DNA from: Sycobia sp. Sy_11
Lineage: Eukaryota; Arthropoda; Insecta; Hymenoptera; Epichrysomallidae
Length of the DNA: 64,000 bases
Reading direction: 5' to 3'
Assembly: GCA_018907035.1 (NCBI GenBank)
Contig: JACCIC010000054.1
Location: 1,818,501-1,882,500, forward strand
Position numbers and translations under genes: made by a program. Below, piece after piece: positions 34,121-45,780 of this stretch; positions within the stretch are counted from its first letter, which is position 1, and each line of letters opens with the position of its first letter. Below the pieces are notes generated by a model that was not told where the DNA came from, did not search any database, and saw nothing but the letters and a program-made list of their open reading frames with translations.

Positions 34121-34389
34121 GTTCGTTACTGCCGAAAATTACGCAAATCTAGTGAGTATTTACCAGATAGACAAAATTAAATAACTATAAAGATAATGAA
34201 AACGGAGGTAAAAAATGAACTGTTTAATAACTTTAGTATCAAAAATTTTTTATATAAAACCTTTCTTGAATTGAATTATAACCGAATAACTTTCTTTTAA
34301 GTATAATTAAAAGTAATTTAATTGTCTAATATTGACACAATAATTATTTGAAAATCTCGAAAACCAATATGAATGTATGTATATGCACG

Positions 34390-35290
34390 ATTGTCCGAAG
34401 GCTGTAGTACCCTTACTTGTTATTGGAGTGCGACCGCGCTCCTTGATTTTACCTTAGGAAAGGGATAGAAATTGTACGGTAGAAGATCAGATGATTAAGG
34501 TGGATGGCCTAAACTGTGATGTTGTACTTGGTTAGAAATCTCTTGACGGAGAGTATGGAATGACTTAATGCATTATTTTGATAAAGAAGTCATGATTCCT
34601 CTTTCTTCAGTTTCGCTCGCTTTTTCCTTATTCCTTGACCGAGTTCAGTAAGACTATTAAAATAGTAATGTTGGATAATAATTTGACCTTCAGGAACCTA
34701 GTAATGGTATAATTATATTCATATCGAAAAAAACTATCATCATTGCTTTGAATTTTGATTTTCTTAGTTTCGCTTTTTTGTCTAGTTTAATTCTTCCAGT
34801 GCATAGGTTGGCATTTTATTTCAAGATCGTAGATAAAAACCAAGATTTGTCATATGTTATTACCCTTTTTAATAAGTTTGAATCGTTTTAGACCGTACGA
34901 AATTTGTCAATACAAATATTTTTACGAGCTTTTCGTTATCGAAAAATAAGGTTTTTAGACATCAGTTTTCCTCACGTTTTTCGAATTTTAAAATATTCAT
35001 ATAAAATTTGCTGCATAATTCTTTGTCCATTACTGTAGATGCAGCAAGTATACAAATCTATAACCAGTGGTCAGATAGAACAAGATTATCGACTGTTTCG
35101 ATATTTTCATGTGTTTTTGGCGTGGAACGGTAAACCGAGTGTGACTCATCTTCAACATCTTCTTGGCCATATTGAAAACACTTCAATCACTCATATATAT
35201 GTGAACGAGATAAATATTCATTGTTATTTGAATTGAATATAAATAAATTCAATATAAATCAAATTCGAGAAATATTCGGACACTTATCTA
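34390..35290 (-). mobile_element. degenerate mariner, fourth family
   Basis: Minus-strand sequence at 35085-35205 translates to a mariner N-terminal linker (LKCFQYGQEDVEDESHS, STPKTHENIETVDNL). The stretch 34480-34850 follows the nucleotide pattern of a mariner C-terminal half, including GATCGTAGATAAAAACCAAGATTTGTCA at the first catalytic region. No open frame remains and the ends are uncertain. Confidence 0.7.
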
Positions 35291-35645
35291 AATAAATTAC
35301 AAGTTTCACTTGCCGTTTTCCCAAATTTGTATTCATGTAAAATTTCACAACCATCCTTTTTTCTATTGTTAAATCGATTATTTTTCCAGCAAAACAAAAA
35401 AAAAGCTCTTGTAAAAACGGAGACCAAGGCTAGACTGATTTCTATACAGACACAGTCGGTATTGATACAACCGATAACAGCTGTTTACAATTGGCAAATC
35501 CGTACTTCTATTACAACGCCAGTTTCGTTACTTCATAGTCGCACCTCCTATGTTATGTTGCCTTAAAATCTTTCTTATTTTTAATATATTTAAGCTTCAT
35601 TGTCTATTAAAATATGATACATTTTAGAATATTAGATTTAATGTA

Positions 35646-36932
35646 TCAGATATGTGAATAAGTCTTTCCCGTTTTTTTTTCAAATTTTGAGCCTTTATTG
35701 TGAAAAAATGGTTACAAATGAATTATTGAAAGTATTGGCCATCGCTAGCTACAACTTTTTCCCATCTTTCTGGCAACATACGAATCCCGTTGCGAAAAAA
35801 TTCGACCGGTTTGGCCTCTATCCAGTCATCCACCCATTTTTTGGCTTCCTCGTAGGAATGGAAGTGCTGGTCAGCCAGGCCATGCGTCATCGATCTGAAG
35901 AGATGGTAATCAGACGGAGCAACGTCTGGACTATATGGCGGGTGGGGTAGGACTTCCCATTTGAGCGTTTCTAAGTATGTTTTCACCGGCGGTGCAACAT
36001 GTGGGCGAGCATTGTCATGTTGCAAAATAACTTTGTCGTGCCTGTCGGAGTATTGTGGCCGTTTTTCTCGTAGTGCGCGGCTCAAACGCATCAATTGTCG
36101 TCGATAGACCTCGCCTGTGATCCTTTCATTCGGTTTCAGAAGCTCATAGTAAACCACACCTAGCTGGTCCCACCATATACAGAGCATGAGCTTGGCGCCA
36201 TGAATATGTGGCTTGGCCGTCGATGATGATGCATGGACGGGTACTCCCCATGATTTTCTTCGCTTCGGATTATCGTAACGTATCCACTTTTCATCGCCAG
36301 TCACGATACGATGCAGAAAACCCTTTCTTTTATGTCGCTGAAGCAGCTGTTCGCAAGTGAAAAAACGCCGTTCGACGTCTCTCAGCTTCAGTTCGTACGG
36401 CACCCAATTTCCTTGCTTTTGGATCATTCCCATGGCTTTCAAACGCTTGGAAATGGTTGTTCGGTCAACTCCCAATGCTTCAGCAAGTTCTTCTTGCGTT
36501 TGACAAGAATCTTCATCAAGCAAAGTCGCCAATTCTCGATCTTCAAAGATTTGCGGCCGCCCGGAACGCTCCTTGTCTTCCACGTCGAAATCACCGCTTT
36601 TGAAGCGTCGAAACCATCCGCGAACACTTGAATCATCGGCACAACCTTCTCCATAAGCCTCCTGAAGCAATCGATGCGTCTCGGCAGCAGATTTCTTCAA
36701 ATTGAACCAATAAAGTGAAACTTCCCGCAAATGACGTCGACTCGGCTCAAATTTCGACATTTTCACGATATCAAAAATTTATGATGCGAAAAAATTTTAA
36801 CTAATGTGTTAGTATGGAATTGTTGACATATGAATAAGCTTTGATTATGACATATGTAACCATTGAATACTCGCACAGTATTGGTGGCGCCATCTCTTAC
36901 AAAAAACGGGAAAGACTTATTCACACTCCTAA
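35646..36932 (-). mobile_element. mariner transposon, copy 2 (structurally intact)
   Basis: 1287 bp, opposite orientation to copy 1. The ends are TCAGATATGTGAATAAG (35646) and, read inward from 36932, TTAGGAGTGTGAATAAG. TA flanks both sides (35644-35645, 36933-36934). The transposase frame is complete, so this copy may be mobile and could drive copy 1 in trans. Confidence 0.96.
35723..36760 (-). CDS. mariner transposase, intact DD34D
   Basis: 345 aa, the exact length usual for mariner transposases. It binds the terminal repeats and cuts and pastes the element at TA sites in the nucleus. The N-terminal paired helix-turn-helix region (HLREVSLYWFNLKKSAAETH; LAEALGVDRTTISKRLKAMG) recognises DNA. 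The catalytic Asp residues are D156 (VTGDEKW), D249 (HDNARPH) and D284 (APSDYHLF); 34 residues between the last two define DD34D. The WVPYEL linker motif is present (residues about 117-122). The start is ATG at 36760 (MSKFEPSRRHL); a GTG two codons upstream is in frame but less likely. It differs at only a few residues from the copy 1 pseudogene. No stop or shift is seen. Confidence 0.95.
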   Translation of the reverse strand: MSKFEPSRRHLREVSLYWFNLKKSAAETHRLLQEAYGEGCADDSSVRGWFRRFKSGDFDVEDKERSGRPQIFEDRELATLLDEDSCQTQEELAEALGVDRTTISKRLKAMGMIQKQGNWVPYELKLRDVERRFFTCEQLLQRHKRKGFLHRIVTGDEKWIRYDNPKRRKSWGVPVHASSSTAKPHIHGAKLMLCIWWDQLGVVYYELLKPNERITGEVYRRQLMRLSRALREKRPQYSDRHDKVILQHDNARPHVAPPVKTYLETLKWEVLPHPPYSPDVAPSDYHLFRSMTHGLADQHFHSYEEAKKWVDDWIEAKPVEFFRNGIRMLPERWEKVVASDGQYFQ

Positions 36933-36934
36933 TA

Positions 36935-38410
36935 ATTTTTTCTTTTAATTAGTATTCTCTTGATACAGTTTCCTTAACTTAATAGATTTTAGATGGGAAA
37001 GATAGATTTAATTTTTAACTAAAAGTAACTCTTTTAGACCAAAACATAATAAGAAGAATATATAAATTGATTATATAATTATTTATGCATATTATTTATT
37101 AAAATAATAAAATTAATAATTAATAATTAATAATTAAATTATTTATTAATATTATTTAAAAACATTATTTATGTTTTTCATGAAAATGTATAAAAAATGT
37201 TATTAGTAAGAAATGTATACTATACCTGACCTTAACTGCTGAATTGCTGTTCGCTGAATAAGTTTTTTAAATAACCATTTGACCAATACAGCTACAAAGG
37301 TGCTACAGAGGATCTACTGTGTTGAAATTAATTTAAAAAAATTTCGACGATAAAGGAAAGATAAATAATAGATCCACAGCCTTAATCTTATGAAGGAAAA
37401 TTACAGTGACAATCCTTTCTCATTTATGAAAAATAGTACAGTTGTTTATTCCTATGAATTCCAAATATTTTAATTAATAAATTAATTATTATATAATAAT
37501 CAATAGTTGTGTTTCTTTGTTTTTTATTAAGATTTACCAATGAAGCAAATAATTAATTTGAAGTGCCAAGTTTATATTGTTCATTATTATACGTTAAGTT
37601 TAAAATTTCATATAACGTTCTCATCAGAAATAATAGGTGAAATAATCTTTATTAAATATTTTGTAATAAATCTCGAGATAAGTTTTCGTTTCGTAATAAT
37701 AATTCGACGTCATATAAGATTATCGGTACGTACGTATAACAGTTGATATTATCCGGTCATTAATTTTGAGAAAGAATGACATACAATATTTCAATATCTG
37801 ACATCTTGGACATAGCGGCAACAGGAAAAAAGAAATTCAACGAAATATTTATAATATATTATAATTTAATATGTAAAGCAGAGACGAGAGATGTATTGGA
37901 ACTGCATCGTAAGAAAATTAATTATAAAAACTATATTGAACCTGATTTCGCATTCCAAAGGGAATGCAAATGTTAACCAAGTAAAATGAAAAGTCTCGCG
38001 AGCAAACTTAAGTTAATAGCCACAAAATGTGTACATAGCTTACAAGCTTGATCCGTGACTATTACGAACACACGATATTTTATATTTTAACCAATTAGAG
38101 TTATGTTAAGTAATATATTAAGAAATAAGAAATTTATTTAGTTTGTAATTTTATATGTAGATAAGTTGAAAAAAAAAAAAAAAAAATTATTAATCTCGGA
38201 CAAAGTGTCTCCGCGTGCGAATATAATGTGTCGATTTAATTATGTAAATTAGTGTAAAGCAGAGACTAAAAAATTACAGCTATTCGTTTCTTTAAATAAG
38301 ATTAAAATTAAATGGAGTTCGATCTTTCATTAAAAAAGAATGAAAATTGAATAGAATTGCAATTAATGATTACGAGCGAACTCTTGGTATAGGCCAAATT
38401 ATTTATACAA
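36935..38410. other. AT-rich spacer, no recognised gene
   Basis: Two short open frames (37540-37746 and 37776-37976) lack similarity I can name and have no clear splice partners. A poly(A) run lies at about 38170. Confidence 0.4.
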
Positions 38411-38419
38411 CTAAGTTGT

Positions 38420-38850
38420 AGAATTGATCCGTGCCGTGACGGGAAAACTCAAGAATTTTTCCTAAAATAGCCTTTATACGATATCACAAATAAGGTGCTC
38501 GAATACTTGCTACGGAAAAATTCTTGTTGTTTTCGAAAGAGGTTAAAAGGTTATGCTTCCTAAAAGCAATGATCCGTGCTATGACGGGAGCTTTCCAATA
38601 TTTTCTTTAAAAAAGCTTTTTTGCGGACTTATAATCAGATAGGTCGCATTCTAGCTTTTAGAAAATATTGAGAAGTTCAAAATCAGGTGACTTGTTCGGC
38701 TTGCCACCTCGGGCTCTTCGACCGTCAGGCTGCGCAAGAGTTTGGGTTGCGATCTGTGTGTGGGGCTTATCGCTCGAAATTTGAGCCTGCGTCGTGGGTA
38801 ATGTAATATATATATATATATATAAAAATGCTGTATGAGAACGCGCTAAA
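38420..38850 (+). repeat. unknown dispersed repeat, unit 1
   Basis: This aligns with 39345-39760 in the same orientation. Shared blocks are TTATGCTTCCTAAAAGCA / TTATGCTTTCTAAAAGCA, GTCAGGCTGCGCAAGAGTTTGGG / GTCAAGCTGCGTCAGAGTTTGGG, GGGCTTATCGCTCGAAATTTGA and GCTGTATGAG.ACGCG. Part of it also occurs inverted at 2935-3065. Within the unit GATCCGTGCYRTGACGGG occurs twice, 144 bp apart. No coding potential was recognised. Confidence 0.65.
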
Positions 38851-39096
38851 TTATTGTTTTCTGGTCTCTGCTCAGGTCAAAATTTGTTATTAAAAAATTT
38901 ATTCAAGTTACTAGTTTTGTTTTATTTAAATAAATTCAAAGTCTTAGCTTCATTGTTGGTTATAAATATATTTAAAATGATATCAAAATTAAATGCATTG
39001 GAATGTTGCGAGTGGTTTATATAATTACACCTAATTATTAATGTATATAGTTATTAATTAATGTATTAACTATTTTATTAATTATTCATTTGTTCA

Positions 39097-39165
39097 TTGC
39101 TATGGAGATGTTTCAATTATAAATAACAAAAAGAAAAAGATCGTAAAAAAACATCTCCATAGCAA
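39097..39165. repeat. hairpin with 17-bp arms containing an X-box
   Basis: TTGCTATGGAGATGTTT (39097-39113) and its exact reverse complement (39149-39165) are 35 bp apart. The right arm plus flank reads ATCTCCATAGCAAC, which fits the RFX X-box consensus RYYNYYN(1-3)RRNRAC. It lies between the two repeat units, so it may simply be a small foldback element. Confidence 0.55.
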
Positions 39166-39344
39166 CCAAGGCGAATAAAATTGTTTGAAAACGCTCGAGC
39201 GGCACTCTTTCTGATCAGCCTCCGAAATATCAAGGTGTTAATACTTGTAATTTATTATTTGTGTTCGATTTTTAAAATATTAAAAAAGTTATATATTGTT
39301 AAATAATTCATTTACAATCCCAATACAATATTAGTTTATCACGG

Positions 39345-39760
39345 AATAGTGACCGTGGCGAGAAAGTCGAAGGTGTTTCATAAAATTGCTTTTATACGGT
39401 TTTACACGTGGTGGCAGAATACTTTCTGTAGAAAACCCTTGAGATTTTCAAAGTGGAAAAATGTTATGCTTTCTAAAAGCAGTATTCGTGATTTGAAGAG
39501 GGATTCGAACATTGTCCCTTAAGAAAGCCTCTCTACAGATCTATATATTGGGATAGATCGGATTCTGGTTTTGGGAAAATTGTTGGGAAAAGATAACATC
39601 TTCGGTTTAATGCTTTGGATTCTCTGAACGTCAAGCTGCGTCAGAGTTTGGGCTGCGAGTTAGGGCTTATCTCTTGAAATTTGACCTGCTTGGAGGGGGA
39701 CCGAGACATTAAAACAGCGCTGTATGAGCGCGCGTGTATTATTCGAATCTTATCTATGTT
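39345..39760 (+). repeat. unknown dispersed repeat, unit 2
   Basis: Diverged partner of 38420-38850, about 0.92 kb downstream in direct orientation, suggesting an old tandem duplication or two insertions at nearby sites. Confidence 0.65.
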
Positions 39761-40054
39761 AAGGTTCGCAATTGTATTTTATAATTCAATAGTATTAAAT
39801 TCTTTTGATTTAAAACTAAAATTTTTATTTGTCTTTTCATTGCCAAATATCCCAGCGTTTTGTTCATTTCAATACTCAAATAATCAGAACAAATTTGCTC
39901 GTCGGTCGCAGGATTACTATAATTTTATTAGTTTATAAAAATGAAGGGAGATGAACAGATGAGTAGTGACGTTCTGACATATGACAGATATATCAGCTCT
40001 TTAATAGTAATAAATGACAAATATTATGTAAGTGGAATTAATTTGCGAGAAATT

Positions 40055-40725
40055 ACGAGGGTGGTCTCAGAAGTACCCTCCCAACAAATCAAACTCAAAA
40101 ATTTTGGAAAAAAATATATCTATTTTTCAACATAATCTGCTTTCAGCTTTATACACTTTTCCCAGAGATGTTCAATAAGTTGGATACCATTTTTATAATA
40201 AGAATTGTCAAGCTCCTCATAATAGCCATTAACTTCCGACATCACCTCTTCATTGTTTGAAAATCTTTGACCAGCGAGTCATATCTTCAAGTCTGGGAAC
40301 AGAAAATAATCCGAGGTAGCTAAATCTGTCGAATAGGGTGTATGAGGTAGCAATTCAAACTTTAATTCATTAATTTTGGCGATTGCAATAACAGATCTTC
40401 ACGATGCTGTTTTTGTTCCATTGTGAGCAAATATAGCACCCATCTTGTGCACAGCTTTGCGGCTTCAAATTTTCAGTTAATATGCAATATACCGCACTTT
40501 TGAAATGCCTACCATGTCTGCTACCTTGCCCACTTTCAGTCGATGATCATCCAGTACCGCTTGTCGATTTTCTTGAACATTTCTGGAGTCGTCAACTCGT
40601 TTGGTCGACCACTGAGATGCTGCTCTTAGCACGTTAAGAACACGTACGTTATTTTCAGAACTGAAGATTTGTATAAATTTTTTATAAGTAAAGTTTCTTA
40701 AATTTCCGTACGAGACCTCTGTATG
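40055..40725 (-). mobile_element. internally deleted mariner-like remnant
   Basis: The left end reads ACGAGGGTGGTCTCAGAAGTACC, a mariner-type terminal repeat, preceded by TT. The following 600 bp on the minus strand follow a mariner transposase pattern: the C-terminal half (about 40140-40400) is joined almost directly to the N-terminal helix-turn-helix part (about 40430-40640), so the catalytic centre is missing. The right end near 40725 is diverged. No open frame. Confidence 0.65.
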
Positions 40726-41097
40726 ATTACTAGAATACTTCTTGAAGATTATTTTTTTTTATCACACCTTTACATGTTACATTATTAATGCCATCTCTTT
40801 TCTTTGAACAAATACGCTAGATTCAGTCGATCAACCTGTTGAAATAATGGTTATTCGTAATTCTGATAACTGCAAATTTGTTACATTCCAGTAACGTGAA
40901 CATGTCAAAAATGTAATATATCTACTACTATATTTATTACTTTATATAAAATATTCTTTGTACTAATTTACAGATGACCAGTTGTTTTATCACATTTTTA
41001 TTGTAGTTTTGATAGTTTTATTAATTTTTCGAATTTTTCTGAGCTTATGTCTGTTAAAACTTTTATAATATATTATATTTTTATAATATATATACTT

Positions 41098-41103
<6 letters not shown>

Positions 41104-41158
<55 letters not shown>
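41104..41158. repeat. (TA)n microsatellite
   Basis: About 27 TA units. Confidence 0.98.
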
Positions 41159-41159
<1 letters not shown>

Positions 41160-41161
<2 letters not shown>

Positions 41162-42200
41162 CTTGTTTGCGAGAGGATATAGAGAGGTGATGAGTTTTAA
41201 AGGAAAGAATGATTGAAACAAGATTATTATAAATTAAACCATTTATAATTCGATTATCAACAAATTGAACGAATGTTATATGCATGTATAAGATAAGGTA
41301 CTATAGTTTATCAGCGTACAATCAGCAATACCTCAGTCATTAAATAAATATAAATATTGATAAATTATTACTTGTAATATTAGTCGACCACACATTTAGT
41401 ACTTTGTATTTCTTGTATAGCCATTTCTATAGGACTTTCCTCAGCTGTTACGTAATAGTACGAAGTAAAACTTCATTTATAAATATAATATTGTATTTTC
41501 ACCCATCCTTCTATCGACATTAGTTGTAGCATTTTAAGACATCGTAACTATAAGACTTAAGAAGTGGGAAAGAATTCTCCCACGAAAGATTTTTCACAAG
41601 GAAGAAAAGATTTCAGATCTGCCCATCAGACATAGAGTAGGGAGATCCTTTTTATATATTTTGTAAAGCGGTAAAACCATACTATTTTGGGAGCAGACTG
41701 AATTATAGAACATTGTATGACGTAAGTAGTGCAAGCACATTTGTCTCTAGGAGTATTTATTTTACATATATACTAAAAGAATATCCCACTAATATCTATA
41801 TTTCGAGAGGAGTCCACTTGCATATATATTGCAGAAGCACAGCATGAGCTTTTCTTAACTTTCATCAATTGAAAGCTTGCATAAACTGAGCGACGAGCTG
41901 CTTGTATTGATATAACGTTATTTCGCGTTGGAATTTGACTTTTCTGAACATCTATATATACTGTCAGAAACTAAATATCGTATGTGAATTTTGTCTCAAT
42001 CTAAATTTGGTCGGATTCTTTCATAGAATGTATGAAACGCACTTTGTGATATTCTTTGTTAAATCCGCTATTTCTTAAAATGTCTGCCATTCTCTTTGCT
42101 TCAAAATACGATATGCTATATTCGTGAATACAAAATAGCAAGCATAAAATACGGGACAACTATTATAAAAGTTTAAATATCATGAATTGAAACTGAATAT
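41160..42200. other. AT-rich spacer, no gene seen
   Basis: No recognisable coding exon or repeat. Confidence 0.4.
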
Positions 42201-42870
42201 AAATTAGGATTTATTCAAAATACTGTATTAGTGCGTCTACTATTTAGAATATAGGTATAAGGATTTATTAAACAAAAATAGATTTGCAAAATTGTGCTAA
42301 TAAAAAATTTGTAATTTTTTAAGAAATGTTGCAATTGATAGTAATGTCTCGTAATAGTCTCACGCGGCTTGAGCAACTCATAATAAAGTACACCTTGCTG
42401 ATCCCGAAAAGAGGAGAGAAGAAGCTTTAAACCATGCATATTTGCTTTTGCAGACGATGCCGATGAATAAAATAGATGATTCGCTGATCTTCCATGTTTT
42501 GGATTATTGTAGTGTATCTTATTTTGAAGCTGTATTTTTTCTGTTCGACGCCTTTCGGCTTCAATTCATACGGAACTAAATGTTCTTGCTTTTGGATCGT
42601 TCCTAACACTTTTAAACATTTTAAACACACAATTCTTTGTTTTCGATTTTTTTCGGTGCGTTACAATGTTCTTTATCCTCAAGTTCAAAATAATTATTTT
42701 TGAAGAATCTAAATCAATCTATGTATGTCATATCTGACAGTACGTCGTCACCAGAAGTCTCAACAGAAAAGCTATGCACTTCTGCAGATTTTGAATAAAG
42801 TAGTAAAATGAAGTTCCCCGCAAATGCACTTTATTTCGCACAAATGCAGATATTTTCAGAACAAATTAAA
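42200..42870 (-). mobile_element. degenerate mariner related to copies 1 and 2
   Basis: Minus-strand pieces IHGLKLLLSSFRDQQGVLYYELLKPRETIT (given as 42340-42430, two blocks), LKVLGTIQKQEHLVPYEL (about 42550-42605) and an N-terminal block near 42760-42850 align with the mariner of copies 1 and 2. The C-terminal third is missing or unrecognisable, and several frame breaks are present. Confidence 0.75.
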
Positions 42871-43800
42871 AATTACTTTGTTTAAACTAAAGTGAATTAC
42901 TATAAATATACCTTATGATTAAATATTTTGAAGAAAACAGCGAGAATATATGTAAGGTCCCACTTCATTTTGGCAGTTATTGTGACAATATATATTATAC
43001 AATACTTAAAAGTTTAATTAATTTAATAATTATAAAAGCAATGTATTTAGATTTGAACACCTAGAGATTTATTATAGAATATAACGTTAAGTGGGATAAA
43101 TATATAAAAATTATAGTTAAAAATGAAGTAGATTGTATTTATTTTCTATAAAAGGTCAAATATTAGCAAAGCAAAGACTTTTTTATTTTATATTATTATA
43201 AATAATACATTCTTAATATTATTTTAATTTCTTATATTAGATATGTTCGTTAGACTGACTCTTTTTAAGCACTACACTATTAAAATAGTTTTATATTTTT
43301 TATAGTTTTATATAATAAAAAATAAAAAAATAATAGACAATAGAAGTACTGTGATATAAAAACAAATAAGTAAAACGTGGTAACATTTGTAAAATAAATG
43401 AATAATAATAAGTTAATTTAAAGTAAAGTCTAGATGGGCTCTAGTTCTAAAGTATCCTTATAATTCCATTTCTTTATTGCAGTTATTAACGAATAAGTAA
43501 TTAAATAATAGACTATATTTAGTTATTTTTAACATTAATTTGCAGCATAAGCTGCGACTCTAGTCACTAATGTTATCAAACTCGTCAGTGATAACAGGGT
43601 CGTGAGTGTCCCTAGATGATTATTTAGATCATCTGACGTTTTTTTTGTTTCTTTCAAATACACAAGTTGCATTGTTTTATAAAATCGACAATTTTGAAAC
43701 ATGCTGAGATATCTGGTTTTGCAACTATCGATTCTTTATTTAGTGCCAGTGAATAATGATGTTTCATTAACGATTTAATTAGTTTAGGTCTATGCTTTTC
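42871..43800. other. AT-rich spacer, no gene seen
   Basis: Nothing recognised. The right part could be 3' non-coding sequence of the LINE that follows. Confidence 0.35.
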
Positions 43801-43809
43801 ATGCAGTTT

Positions 43810-45660
43810 GGATTTCTATATTAGGTGATTAATATTTTCATCGAAATTTCCAATAGATTTACATATTGCGTGATTAATTACATATGTTACAAAAGCCGTA
43901 ATTTTGAATTTTTCGAATAAATCAGTGTATGGAACGCTGGATGTACTAATGCTAATATGTGATGTAGCAGATTTTGCTTTTTTGTCAGCATGCTCATTTC
44001 CACAGATACCAGTGTGCGATGGATTCCAGTACAGTTCTATTGTTGTGTTATTAGGATTTTCCTTTATGAATTCAATGTATTTTCTTATAATTTCAAATGT
44101 ATATGGATTAGTTTTAATATTACTCTTACTCGTCTGGAAAAATGAAGTAATTTCGATCACGATTTTTTAAGGAACAATCTATCGCGTCATGAAACGTGAC
44201 ATGCTCGGCTGTGTACACCGAAACATTCAAATCTAAGGCTTTTACACACTGCCAATTTCGTTCAGGACAAATACCAGCTGCTCCTACTGACTTTGGGCTT
44301 GCAATTTTACTTCCGTATGTATATATTCTTATATCATCTTTATTTTTAACCATCGCATTGATCGATTTATTTATTTCTATAGCTTTCATTGAGTTTTTCC
44401 ATAGAGATATATGGATAGGTTATCTCTGTGAAATCTATCTCTATCGATACAATAGCAAAGTCTGAAAATCATATACTACTGTGTACAAATATGAGTAAGA
44501 CTTTATTTATAACTTTTGAAATCTTTGTTTATTCTTCTAAAACATTCATGATAAAATTCATATTTTCGACTCGCATTTGACTGTTCATACTTGTATGAAA
44601 AAAACTTATAGTATTGAGTTTCCAGAATTTCCTTAAATTTAGCCCAATTTATTTTTAATGATTTGATTTTCAATGATTTTTTTCTATAAAGATATTTTTC
44701 CATATTTATAATTATGTGCATAGAATATGATCAGAACTCCAAGTCTGATCTTTTACTAGAATTTAAATTTTATCTATTATTGGTATTGTCGATAATATTA
44801 GGTCAATGTTAGATTTCTTATTTTTATAAACATCTATATAAGAAGACGTATCTCTGTTGTGTACAATTATATTGTGTTTATGAAACGCTCGAATAAACGC
44901 GCTCGATTCGAATCATTTTGCAGACAATTCCAACTCGTGTGATGAGCATTAAAATCCCCCACAAAGATACTGTTTATACTTATTTTGTTTACATGGCTAA
45001 TAATGTTATCCCCGTATTCTTATGAGAGATTTGTACCTGGTGGCTTATAACATACAATTAGATCGAATTTAGGATATACATTTTCGAAACTTACGCCACA
45101 TATATCAACAAGCCCGTCGGGGCTAATTAATGTAGATAGTTCAGTAAATTTTAAATTCTGTTCTTTCTATATGTGTGAAATTCAACGAAATTCACTCGGT
45201 GCTCTTCTTTTAGCCATGATTTAAAACGAGATAAGTTCCTTGTAAATTTTTGTCTAGTTCTTTGCGCTTATTGTATTCCAATACAGTATTTTTAATTGAG
45301 TTTGAACAATTTTGTTTGCCATTTTTGTTGTTGCTATAGTAAGTGAAATTTTATTTATTTTTTCCGCATTCAGTATTACTATATGTGGTTTTCACGATTC
45401 AGTTTCTGTTTCTGTATAACTAAAATCTTGCTCATTTTTTTCGTCTTCATTTATTAATAAGTATTTTTTTATTTTTGTGATGCGTGTGTTAAGCTCCCAT
45501 CTTCAATGAGTGGGTAGATGTTGTCTAATTGTTCATGCATTGCTGTGGGATGATTTATGCATCTATGACAACGGCTTATTTTTTTGTTCGATATTTCACC
45601 ATGTTTGCATATACCTTGTGTATTTGAGTGAGATGACGATTGAGATTCCATGTTAATTTT
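43810..45660 (-). mobile_element. degenerate non-LTR retrotransposon (jockey/I-like)
   Basis: On the minus strand the order is an N-terminal frame (ATG about 45651, MESQSSSHSNTQGICKHGEI, to 45469), then an endonuclease remnant with the hallmark FVGDFNAHHTSWNC (about 44935-44975) and PKFDLIVCYKPPGT. The reverse transcriptase is largely deleted. An RNase H domain follows at 44330-43816 (IRIYTYGSKIASPKSVGAAG, then PSHTGICGNEHADKKAKSA). In RNase H the usual TDGS Asp is Tyr and a frameshift splits the domain. It is a 5'-complete but internally deleted, dead copy. Confidence 0.8.
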
Positions 45661-45670
45661 TTGAGAGTTT

Positions 45671-45742
45671 GAGACCGGGATTTGAACTCGGATTACCAAG
45701 TTACTAGTCCTTCGCTCTAGCGATCGAGCCATCGTAGGCCTC
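45671..45742 (-). other. tRNA-like sequence (pseudo-tRNA or SINE-type head)
   Basis: On the minus strand GAGGCC (start) can pair with GGTCTC (end), and a D arm GCTC...GAGC is perfect with A-box-like TGGCTCGATCGCTAGAGCG. A T arm CCGAG-TTCAAAT-CCCGG carries the B-box GTTCAAATCCC. The anticodon arm does not fold with a 7-base loop, so no anticodon can be assigned and it is not a working tRNA. It sits directly upstream of the LINE's first ATG, as a Pol III-type promoter or an inserted SINE head. Confidence 0.55.
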
Positions 45743-45780
45743 GACTCATATTTAATTTTTAAAATCAATAGCTGTAAATA

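Noticed and set aside
37776..37976. A small gene of 66 codons with an ATG start
   Set aside because: No similarity, no splice partners, and a composition like the surrounding AT-rich DNA.
45671..45742. A working tRNA gene on the minus strand
   Set aside because: D and T arms fold, but the anticodon arm has no proper 7-base loop and the acceptor stem is imperfect.
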